From assembly GCA_947303535.1 (NCBI GenBank), contig CAMYYQ010000107.1, positions 1-5,422 of the forward strand: a stretch of 5,422 bases of DNA, in the 5' to 3' direction. Shown piece by piece: positions 1 to 5,403 of this stretch. Every line of letters begins with the position of its first letter. Within the stretch, counting starts at the first letter, position 1. A model generated the notes under the pieces. That model was not told the origin of the DNA. It did no database searches and saw only the letters and a program-made list of their open reading frames with translations. This DNA comes from an uncultured Ruminococcus sp. GTDB taxonomy: Bacteria; Bacillota_A; Clostridia; Oscillospirales; Ruminococcaceae. A program made the translations under genes and the position numbers.

Positions 1-170
1 CTGAAATAATTCTCATTCCAGTCTGCCGAAAACTCCTTTACGCAGGTGCTGAGCATTTCCACCTCTATGCCTGCTTCGTGCAGATGTGTGGTAAGTCCGC
101 GAAGCTCCATTTCTGCTCCGCCGGGTATCTTTTCACTGTACCACGGAATAACAAAACCTATCTTTTTCAT
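1..170 (-). CDS. Glycosyltransferase family 4, N-terminal fragment (runs off the window)
   Basis: Only the first 56 codons are present; the gene continues past position 1. The peptide begins MKKIGFVIPWYSEKIPGGAE, the typical opening of a GT4 enzyme with a GT-B fold: a first beta strand (KIGFVIPW, residues 3-10), a glycine-rich PGGAE loop (16-20), then a helix (about 21-33) and a second strand (GIEVEMLSTC, 34-43). In the family this N-terminal lobe binds the acceptor; the nucleotide-sugar lobe and the EX7E motif would lie outside the window. The ATG at 168-170 has a Shine-Dalgarno AAAGGA at 178-183 with 7-nt spacing and sits 15 bp after the stop of the preceding glycosyltransferase, so it is very likely the last visible gene of the same operon. 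The role is presumably addition of one sugar to the exported polysaccharide; sugar and linkage cannot be read from this fragment. Confidence 0.85.
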   Translation of the reverse strand, partial: MKKIGFVIPWYSEKIPGGAEMELRGLTTHLHEAGIEVEMLSTCVKEFSADWNENYF

Positions 171-185
171 TTTTATATCCTTTAT

Positions 186-1265
186 TCAGGCTTTTTTGCC
201 GTTTATAAAATCTGTGAGCTCTTTTTCAAATGTGGCTTTTATGCGCTCGTATGAGAAATCTTCAAGCCGTCTGCGCTGTCCCTCGATGATGCTCTCGCGG
301 AGCTTTTCGTCCGTAAGCACTCTGTCTATGACAGCTGCTGCAAATACGGGATCGTTATTATCGAGAAGTACGCCGCTTCCGCCGAGAGTGTCCGATATAG
401 CACTGGTATCATAGGCTATTACGGGAACATCAAAGAACATTGCTTCCACCAGCGGTACGCAGAAGCCCTCATGCTCACTCATACAGACAAATGCATCTGC
501 AAGGCGGTAATACGCCAGTATCTCGCTGAACTTTATATGTCCCGGGAATATAACATCATCGCCTATGCCAAGGGCGTTTGCATATTTTTTGAGACGCTCG
601 TAATAATTCTCCATACCTTTTGAAGAGCCTACAAGTATGAGTCTGGACTCGGGATCGAGCTTTTTATAGCAGTAGAAAGCTCTGATAACATTTTCCTGCT
701 TCTTGTTGGGAGCTATTCTTCCGACGAAAACCAGGTTTTTCTTTCCGTCGCTGTACTTCTTTATAGTTGCTTCATCGGGCGTCTGTCTGTAGTCATCAAA
801 CTTTATGAGTATGGGTCTTATGTCCATAGGACAGGTATAGCCCATTTTTACCAGCTCAGACCTGTTATACGCCGATACCGCCAGTACATAGTCTATCTTG
901 TCGCGGAGATACTCCACGCCCTTGTAGCCAAGCTCGGTAAGCTGTGTGGCTGCCGTATTGTATGGGCGGAAGAACTCGGGAGGAGTGACGTTATGGTATA
1001 CCATTATCCTGCGGCACTTGTAATTGTCTATCTTAAAGGTCAGGTCTGTACCTGTGGATTTGTGATAAATAAGCACATCGTCCTTTTTCAGGTCGCGGAG
1101 CTTATCCGCTTTCTGAGCTATGCCCTCGGGAAGCCTTTTATCTATATTCTCGGCGTAAATGTCGGTATCATAACCCATTTCGCTGATAACTCCCTTGAGA
1201 GCAATTGTGTCATTTCCTATAGCGTCACCGAATGAGAGGGTGGGGAGAAGCTGAACTACACGCAT
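186..1265 (-). CDS. GT4-family glycosyltransferase of surface polysaccharide assembly
   Basis: This 359-residue protein has the usual length for a complete GT-B glycosyltransferase of family GT4. The N-terminal acceptor lobe starts MRVVQLLPTL and carries GDAIGNDT (13-20) and HNVTPPEFF (91-99). The C-terminal donor lobe opens with VFVGRIAPNKKQENVIRAF (179-197), which includes the family's G-R-x-x-x-x-K feature, followed by LILVGS (209-214). The EX7E motif is E266 to E274 inside SEHEGFCVPLVEAM (263-276); these residues contact the nucleotide-sugar donor in the family. There is no signal peptide or membrane segment, so it should act at the cytoplasmic face of the membrane on a lipid-linked glycan. 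The start ATG overlaps the stop of the upstream gene by one base (TAATG) and has GGGGAG at 1274-1279, 8 nt away. From memory, close relatives are common in Clostridia polysaccharide loci. Donor sugar (for example rhamnose, mannose or glucose) is not deducible. Confidence 0.93.
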   Translation of the reverse strand: MRVVQLLPTLSFGDAIGNDTIALKGVISEMGYDTDIYAENIDKRLPEGIAQKADKLRDLKKDDVLIYHKSTGTDLTFKIDNYKCRRIMVYHNVTPPEFFRPYNTAATQLTELGYKGVEYLRDKIDYVLAVSAYNRSELVKMGYTCPMDIRPILIKFDDYRQTPDEATIKKYSDGKKNLVFVGRIAPNKKQENVIRAFYCYKKLDPESRLILVGSSKGMENYYERLKKYANALGIGDDVIFPGHIKFSEILAYYRLADAFVCMSEHEGFCVPLVEAMFFDVPVIAYDTSAISDTLGGSGVLLDNNDPVFAAAVIDRVLTDEKLRESIIEGQRRRLEDFSYERIKATFEKELTDFINGKKA

Positions 1266-1720
1266 TATACATTCTCCCCTGAAAGCCTGCTGCGAAGCTC
1301 GTTGTTCTCGCGTTCAAGCTTGTCAAGACGGATAAGGAGCTCCTTATTCGCAAGTTCAAGAGTCTCTACTCTGCCGCTGAGGTCAGAGGATCTGCTGTCA
1401 GCCAAAGACTTCATAACTGTAACTGCATTTGCATTGAAGTCGTTCTGCTCAAATACTACAGGCTCTACGTAGAACTTGACCATTTTGCGTATAACTTTTT
1501 TGATGAATACCTTTACAGGGTTGCCTTTGAGCTCCTTGTAGGGCTGTATATAGTAATGAGAAGTTATATAATCAAGCGCCTCGGGAAGTGAGCCGCCCTG
1601 TGCTGTCTTCTTATATGGCACATCTTCAAAGCTGAGCATATCCGCAGTAAGTCCCTGATCCTTTATCTTCTGCTTTATCTCTGCCATTATATCTTCTATA
1701 TTTATCTTTTCGTTTTCCAT
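1265..1720 (-). CDS. Small leucine-zipper protein of the polysaccharide operon, function unknown
   Basis: This is a 151-residue protein with no recognised enzyme motif. Three parts are visible. Residues 6-34 form a charged N-terminal segment (INIEDIMAEIKQKIK, then a FEDVP stretch). Residues 67-90 (from NPVKVFIKK through YVEPVVF) form a basic, potentially amphipathic helix that could lie on the membrane, followed by EQNDFNANAV (91-100). Residues about 110-146 form a textbook coiled coil: leucines at 114, 121, 128, 135 and 142 in one heptad position, with V118, N125, L132, N139 and L146 in the other. Asparagines at that second position resemble GCN4-type parallel coiled coils. From memory, similar N-terminal and EPVV-QN-FN segments occur fused to methyltransferases or glycosyltransferases in other polysaccharide loci. 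The gene starts 3 bp after the methyltransferase stop, with AAAGGA at 1727-1732, and overlaps the next gene by one base. It may be a scaffold or partner of the methyltransferase; this is inference. Confidence 0.85.
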   Translation of the reverse strand: MENEKINIEDIMAEIKQKIKDQGLTADMLSFEDVPYKKTAQGGSLPEALDYITSHYYIQPYKELKGNPVKVFIKKVIRKMVKFYVEPVVFEQNDFNANAVTVMKSLADSRSSDLSGRVETLELANKELLIRLDKLERENNELRSRLSGENV

Positions 1721-1723
1721 GAT

Positions 1724-2755
1724 TTATCCTTTCTTAGTCGCAACGACTGCATAATCCTGACTTCCGAACAGCATCTCGGATACCTTTTTCATTGCCTTGT
1801 TGAATTCCTCGGTATTCTCTCCGCCTTCGAGCTTCAGCTCGGGTATCTCAAAGGGCGGTCTGCTGTTTTCGGTATAGATTATCTCGATATCCTTAAAGCC
1901 TGCTTTTTCGAGGTAATACTGCATAGTAAGAGGGTGAACAGGCTTTATGTGCGACGGATCTATGTAGAATGCATTGGTATATATCGAAAGTGATGTAGGG
2001 TTGGGAGTCTCGATAATGATACAGCCCCCCTCTTCAAGGCGCTCATAAGCCGTATTGCACAGCTGCAATATCTGATGGGGCTTGAGATGCTCCACCACCT
2101 GTCCCACAAAGATGCCGTCAACGCCCTCAGTCTTTGCAAGGAAGTCCGCACCGTCGCCGCAGGTGGCTTTGAGTCCTTTCATATTGCAGTATTCCACATA
2201 AGGCTCATATATATCCACGCCCTCGGCTGTTACGCCGTTATCCTGCATGAGTGAGAGAAATTCTCCCCTGCCGCAGCCTATATCTATCACCTTTTTCTTG
2301 TCACGGAAGAATTTAAGGTAGTATTCCTGCGACTTCTTTATACTTTCGATAGAACCGCGGAAATGGTTCTCGAAATCGAAATAGTCGATATCATCATAAT
2401 CAGAGCCGCTTTCAGCAGGTACAGCCACCGCCGCAGGAGCTGCGCTCTCTGCGGAAACAGCCGCAGAAGCTGCTTTCAGCTTCTTTTCAAGGCTTGCTAT
2501 CTTCGTTTTCATCAGCTCGTTCTCACTTGTGAGACGCTCGATCATGGCATTGTTGTTCCTTACATTGACGCAGGTAGGCTCAAATTCGTTTCTTATGCGC
2601 TGAGCGCCGTCGTCAAATATACTGGTCTTGTCGGAATATTCCTTGTCAGCAGCTTCAAGCGCGGAATAGATACCGCCAAAAAGCTTTCTTTTTATAGTTC
2701 CCTTGATGCCTCTCTGGTGTCTTGCATTTTCAATAAACTGTGATAAATAGCTCAT
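1724..2755 (-). CDS. Class I SAM-dependent methyltransferase with N-terminal coiled coil
   Basis: The 343-residue protein has an N-terminal basic segment (about 14-30), a predicted coiled coil (about 62-96, with heptad positions V65, N68, I72, L75, N79, M82, I86, L89 and L93), an Ala/Pro/Ser-rich linker (95-117) and a Rossmann-type methyltransferase domain (about 125-340). The SAM-binding motif I is VIDIGCGRGEFL (156-167); the acidic residue ending strand 2 is D181 in GVDIYEP; later motifs are VGQVVEHL (217-224), ETPNP (249-253) and DPSHIKPVHP (266-275), all typical of methyltransferases from O-antigen and capsule loci. It probably methylates a sugar of the exported glycan. It lies 3 bp downstream of the Wzt-like gene with Shine-Dalgarno AGAGGT at 2761-2766. 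Unlike WbdD of E. coli O9a, I see no kinase domain, and the coiled coil precedes rather than follows the catalytic domain. Substrate and position of methylation are unknown; a chain-capping role is inference. Confidence 0.92.
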   Translation of the reverse strand: MSYLSQFIENARHQRGIKGTIKRKLFGGIYSALEAADKEYSDKTSIFDDGAQRIRNEFEPTCVNVRNNNAMIERLTSENELMKTKIASLEKKLKAASAAVSAESAAPAAVAVPAESGSDYDDIDYFDFENHFRGSIESIKKSQEYYLKFFRDKKKVIDIGCGRGEFLSLMQDNGVTAEGVDIYEPYVEYCNMKGLKATCGDGADFLAKTEGVDGIFVGQVVEHLKPHQILQLCNTAYERLEEGGCIIIETPNPTSLSIYTNAFYIDPSHIKPVHPLTMQYYLEKAGFKDIEIIYTENSRPPFEIPELKLEGGENTEEFNKAMKKVSEMLFGSQDYAVVATKKG

Positions 2756-2758
2756 ATC

Positions 2759-3994
2759 TTACCTCTGGAAATCCCATGTGTGTTCAATGCGGAATACTCC
2801 TGCATCGCCCTCTGCCGATATCATTTCTATTTTATGTGCCTGTCTGTAATAATCAACAGGTATGCCTTCACCCTGTTCGATAGCTATGTCAAGATTGTAA
2901 GTACCGCCGAGAAGCATGACTTTTTTCAGCACGATCTCAACTGTACCGTCCTTGTCGATGACAAAATCGGGGACTTTGTCTATTCTTGTATTAGTGCCGT
3001 AGCACTGTATGCCGTTGAGGTCAAACACTCCTATACCGAATACAGCATCGTCTACAGGCTCTTTCACCGTATAGTCCACGATGAGCTTTATATCCTCGCC
3101 GATACGGAACGCGCTCTGCTCGGTACCGTCAGCAGAGAATGAACGGACTCTCTTTATGCGAGCCTGTCCGCTTCCCCAGCGTTTGCCCTGCTTATTTTCA
3201 GAAAATTCTGCTTTTTCCGAACCGGCCTCAGCCGCTTTCATAAGCTCCTGACGCTTTCTGCTCATATAGTCAAGATACTCAAGGTCTATCTCCTTAGGCG
3301 GACCTTCCGCCTTGATAAGTCCCTCGTGTATCCATATGGAGCGGTCGCATATCTGCTCTATCTGTCCGAGAGAATGGGATACTATAACTATTGTAGTACC
3401 CTGCGACTTTATCTCTCTCAGCTTGTTGAAGCACTTTGCCTGGAAGTTGGCATCGCCTACCGCAAGTATCTCGTCAATGAGAAGAATATCCGCATCAACG
3501 TTTATTGCTACGGAAAATGCAAGACGCATATACATTCCCGATGAATAGGTACGAACGGGATTGTCGATGAAGTCCGCAAGCTCGGAAAACTCGATTATAT
3601 CGTCAAGTCGTGCATCAATTTCCTTTTTTGTAAGTCCGAATATAGCCGCATTGGTGTAAATGTTCTCCCTGCCGCTCATATCGGGGTGGAAGCCTGCTCC
3701 AAGCTCGATAAGGCTTGAAACTCTGCCTTTTAGTTTTATTGTTCCGCTGTCGGGATACATTATCCTTGTGAGAAGCTTCAAGGTCGTACTCTTGCCGCAG
3801 CCGTTATGACCTATAAGTCCGATAGCCTCTCCCTTTTTTACATCAAAGCTTATGCCGCGGAGCACCTTTCGCTCCTCATATTTGCAGCGCTTGCGGAAAA
3901 GCAGGCGTTCCTTGAGCTGTGCGCCCTTGTCGAGATACACCTTGAAGCTTTTGGTCACATCTCTGACTTCTATTGCAATTTCATTTTCAGCCAT
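2759..3994 (-). CDS. wzt: Polysaccharide ABC transporter ATP-binding protein, Wzt type, with C-terminal glycan-binding-like domain
   Basis: This 411-residue protein is the ATPase of a Wzm/Wzt-type exporter and should sit on the cytoplasmic face bound to the permease encoded just upstream. The nucleotide-binding domain (about 5-245) contains Walker A GHNGCGKST (62-70), the Q-loop region around SLIELGAGFHPDMSGREN (94-111, with E replacing Q as is usual in this subfamily), the signature YSSGM (150-154), Walker B ILLIDE (170-175), the D-loop AVGDANF (178-184) and the H-loop SH (206-207). After a charged linker (about 245-270), residues 271-410 form an extra domain starting RWGSGQARI, matching the Wzt C-terminal beta-sandwich that in the E. 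coli O9a system binds the modified non-reducing end of the glycan. The start overlaps the permease stop by one base (TAATG) and has GGAGG at 4002-4006 with 7-nt spacing. TagH/RgpD-like naming is possible, but the C-terminal domain favours Wzt. Confidence 0.95.
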   Translation of the reverse strand: MAENEIAIEVRDVTKSFKVYLDKGAQLKERLLFRKRCKYEERKVLRGISFDVKKGEAIGLIGHNGCGKSTTLKLLTRIMYPDSGTIKLKGRVSSLIELGAGFHPDMSGRENIYTNAAIFGLTKKEIDARLDDIIEFSELADFIDNPVRTYSSGMYMRLAFSVAINVDADILLIDEILAVGDANFQAKCFNKLREIKSQGTTIVIVSHSLGQIEQICDRSIWIHEGLIKAEGPPKEIDLEYLDYMSRKRQELMKAAEAGSEKAEFSENKQGKRWGSGQARIKRVRSFSADGTEQSAFRIGEDIKLIVDYTVKEPVDDAVFGIGVFDLNGIQCYGTNTRIDKVPDFVIDKDGTVEIVLKKVMLLGGTYNLDIAIEQGEGIPVDYYRQAHKIEMISAEGDAGVFRIEHTWDFQR

Positions 3995-4770
3995 TACAGT
4001 TCCTCCGCAAAGTGCTTTTGAAGCTTATTGAATACCAGTGCGCCGAATATAAGGAAGAATACTCCCAGAGCTACAGCGATCAGAAGAGTTGAAAGATCAG
4101 GTATACGCTTATGGTACAGAACAGTTCTGTAGCAGTCGATGATAGGTGTCATCGGATTGAGATTGAAGATCTTTTGATACTTCTCGGGGATCATGGACTT
4201 TGGGTATACCACAGGGGTGAGATACATCCAAGCCATAGATACGATACCGAGGATATGCTCCATATCTCTGAAATAGACCGTTATCGCCGATGTAAGCAGA
4301 GCCATTCCAAGAGCAAAGATATACTCAACTATCATTATCACAGGCAATGTCAGTACCGCAAGGAAGTTTATCCCTGCTCCCGTTACTATTATAACACCAA
4401 ATATTACTATGAAGCACAGCAGCATATTCACAAAGCAGCTTGTAACATAGGATATGGGTATTACCATTCGCGGAAAGTATATCTTCTTTACAAGGTCTTT
4501 CTGCGAGATAATGGACGCTGCGCCCACAGTTATGGACGATGAGAAGAATATCCACGGTATCAGTGCCACGAAAAGGTGAAGATAATACCTGTCAACTGCT
4601 GCCGGGAGAAAGTGACTGAATACCAGCGTATATATAATCAGCTGTAAAAGAGGGTTGATGAACGTCCACAAAAAGCCCAGAACAGAGCCTTTATAGCGTC
4701 CTCGGAGGTCCTTTTTCACAAGACTGAATATCATCTGTCTGTAATCATAAAGTTCTTTTATCGTACTCAT
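3994..4770 (-). CDS. wzm: Polysaccharide ABC transporter permease, Wzm/ABC-2 type
   Basis: The 258-residue protein has the usual length for the membrane half of Wzm/Wzt, TagGH and RgpCD exporters, which move lipid-linked polysaccharide across the cytoplasmic membrane. It starts with an amphipathic N-terminal helix and the family motif DLRGRYKGSVLGFLW (21-35) with INPLLQ (38-43). Six hydrophobic segments are visible at roughly 32-53, 63-84, 106-129, 136-160, 171-188 and 228-247. The conserved YFRDMEHIL (166-174) and NPMTPIIDCYR (205-215) lie in the cytoplasmic loop and the re-entrant region before the last helix. It is the first full-length gene of the operon, 65 nt downstream of the predicted transcription start, with a strong Shine-Dalgarno AAGGAG at 4777-4782, 6 nt from the ATG. 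An in-frame TAA immediately precedes this ATG, so no upstream in-frame start is possible. The transported glycan is not identifiable from the permease. Confidence 0.95.
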   Translation of the reverse strand: MSTIKELYDYRQMIFSLVKKDLRGRYKGSVLGFLWTFINPLLQLIIYTLVFSHFLPAAVDRYYLHLFVALIPWIFFSSSITVGAASIISQKDLVKKIYFPRMVIPISYVTSCFVNMLLCFIVIFGVIIVTGAGINFLAVLTLPVIMIVEYIFALGMALLTSAITVYFRDMEHILGIVSMAWMYLTPVVYPKSMIPEKYQKIFNLNPMTPIIDCYRTVLYHKRIPDLSTLLIAVALGVFFLIFGALVFNKLQKHFAEEL

Positions 4771-4830
4771 TTATTGCTCCTTGAAAAGCGCATTTTCGGG
4801 ATATTTCTGAAAAAGCGCATAAAAATCCAT
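4771..4830 (-). CDS. Candidate leader-peptide ORF (19 codons) abutting the permease start
   Basis: An ATG at 4828-4830 opens a 19-residue frame (MDFYALFQKYPENALFKEQ) whose TAA (4771-4773) is directly followed by the permease ATG. The predicted transcription start is only about 5 nt upstream, so translation would be nearly leaderless; there is no Shine-Dalgarno. A second tiny frame, MRFFRNIPKMRFSRSNK, runs from 4820 to a TGA at 4767-4769 that overlaps the permease ATG as ATGA, with only a weak GGA upstream. Two frames with the same property in so short a leader may be chance. Listed as a candidate only. Confidence 0.2.
   Translation of the reverse strand: MDFYALFQKYPENALFKEQ
4777..4782 (-). 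promoter_or_regulatory. Strong ribosome binding site of the permease gene
   Basis: AAGGAG lies 6 nt before the permease ATG at 4768-4770. It supports that start over any internal one. On its 5' side a small inverted repeat (GAAAA-GCGCA-TTTTC on the plus strand, 4783-4797) abuts it and overlaps one copy of the repeated octamer. Confidence 0.85.
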
Positions 4831-4859
4831 AGTATCTTTTAATTATATCACAAGCGCAT
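4786..4859 (-). repeat. Three direct copies of octamer ATGCGCTT in promoter and leader
   Basis: Read on the minus strand, ATGCGCTT occurs at 4852-4859, 4813-4820 and 4786-4793, all in the same orientation. The first lies in the spacer between the -35 and -10 elements. The other two lie in the transcribed leader and extend to ATGCGCTTTT. Copy spacing is 39 and 27 bp. They could be an operator, a leader RNA element, or a duplication that also repeats the triplet Ala-Leu-Phe in the candidate leader ORF. The repetition is directly visible; function is unknown. Confidence 0.6.
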
Positions 4860-4870
4860 TATGCTGTCAA
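4842..4870 (-). promoter_or_regulatory. Consensus sigma-A promoter of the polysaccharide operon
   Basis: On the minus strand there is TTGACA at 4865-4870, a 17-bp spacer, and TATAAT at 4842-4847, preceded by TGA (an extended -10 TG at 4849-4850). All twelve hexamer positions match the vegetative sigma consensus and the spacing is optimal. The expected start is an A near 4835, giving a leader of about 65 nt before the permease ATG. It lies just after the rlmH terminator and before the operon, so it is well placed to drive all the genes to its left. A repeated octamer lies in the spacer. Confidence 0.92.
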
Positions 4871-4901
4871 GTACAATGCTGCCCGCTCCGCCATATAAAG
4901 C

Positions 4902-4928
4902 AAAAAACGGACAGTTTTGTCCGTTTTT
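4902..4928 (-). terminator. Intrinsic terminator of rlmH
   Basis: An 11-bp perfect inverted repeat (4903-4913 and 4918-4928) with a 4-nt loop forms a hairpin with core CGGACA/TGTCCG flanked by A:U pairs. On the minus strand the 3' arm ends in a run of six U residues, then GC and three more U residues. It starts one base after the rlmH stop codon, so it should separate rlmH from the polysaccharide operon. A five-U run on the other side means it could also work on the plus strand, but no plus-strand gene needs it here. Confidence 0.9.
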
Positions 4929-4929
4929 G

Positions 4930-5403
4930 TCATTTATGGTATTTTCCGCCCTCAGCTATCTGAAAAGCGCGGTATATCTGCTCAAGGAGCATTACCCTTG
5001 CAAGCTGGTGCGGAAATGTCATTTTCGACATGGAGAGTTTCAAAGTACCCATTGACTTTATCTCGGGATAAAGTCCGAATGAGCTGCCTATTATAAATGT
5101 AACAGTGCTTTGACCGCTTACGCCTGCATCTGTTATTTTCTCAGAAAGCTCAGGGCTTGAAAGCTGCTTTCCCTCGATACACATAGGCACTATCATGCCC
5201 TTTGCGTAACGCTTTATCTGCTCGGCTTCCTTTTTAAGTGCAGCTGCTATCTCCTTATCCGACGGAGAATCGCTGAGCCTGCACTCGTCAAGCTCATGGA
5301 GCTCGAATGTACAGTATCTTCCGAGACGCTTTATGTATTCTGCACAGGCACTGCGGAGATAGTCCTCTTTCAGCTTGCCTATAACGATAAGTACAATATT
5401 CAT
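4930..5403 (-). CDS. rlmH: 23S rRNA (pseudouridine1915-N3)-methyltransferase RlmH
   Basis: The 157-residue protein has the normal length for RlmH (about 155-160). It is a SPOUT-class, knotted homodimeric SAM methyltransferase that methylates pseudouridine 1915 in helix 69 of 23S rRNA on assembled 70S ribosomes. Diagnostic parts are the N-terminal NIVLIVIGKLKEDYLRSAC (2-20), the SAM-loop FIIGSSFGL (103-111), the knot region LSMSKMTFPHQLARVMLLEQ (123-142), IYRAF (143-147) and the C-terminal KYHK (154-157). One deviation is IGSS where most relatives I recall have IGGS or IGGA. The ATG at 5401-5403 overlaps an upstream TGA (TGATG), which may end another gene beyond the window edge. The nearest Shine-Dalgarno-like sequence is GGTGG about 7 nt upstream, with GAGGAG 13 nt upstream. 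The gene is housekeeping and functionally unrelated to the neighbouring polysaccharide genes. Confidence 0.97.
   Translation of the reverse strand: MNIVLIVIGKLKEDYLRSACAEYIKRLGRYCTFELHELDECRLSDSPSDKEIAAALKKEAEQIKRYAKGMIVPMCIEGKQLSSPELSEKITDAGVSGQSTVTFIIGSSFGLYPEIKSMGTLKLSMSKMTFPHQLARVMLLEQIYRAFQIAEGGKYHK

Noticed and set aside
46..414. 122-codon plus-strand open frame
   Set aside because: It is antisense to the two glycosyltransferase genes, has Ser-rich composition typical of a shadow frame, and spans the junction of two well-supported genes.
1960..2151. 63-codon minus-strand frame within the methyltransferase
   Set aside because: It is out of frame within the conserved catalytic domain and has no family resemblance.
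2363..2743. 126-codon plus-strand open frame
   Set aside because: It lies fully inside the methyltransferase gene on the opposite strand, with no ribosome binding site or domain.
3785..3809. Cysteine in Walker A (GHNGCGKST) as a sign of an altered ATPase
   Set aside because: The NGCGKST variant is familiar in polysaccharide and teichoic acid exporter ATPases of Firmicutes, and the catalytic Lys and Ser are intact.
4111..4542. 143-codon plus-strand open frame
   Set aside because: It is antisense to the permease; the His/Tyr/Arg-rich product is what the reverse of a hydrophobic membrane gene gives, with no recognisable domain.
4786..4859. CRISPR-like array
   Set aside because: The repeats are only 8 bp, irregularly spaced, and overlap promoter and leader elements.
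4930..4950. SCC-type attachment site at the 3' end of rlmH, as in staphylococci
   Set aside because: The conserved Tyr-His-Lys-stop codons resemble the site simply because the protein end is conserved. No second site copy and no recombinase gene is visible in the window.
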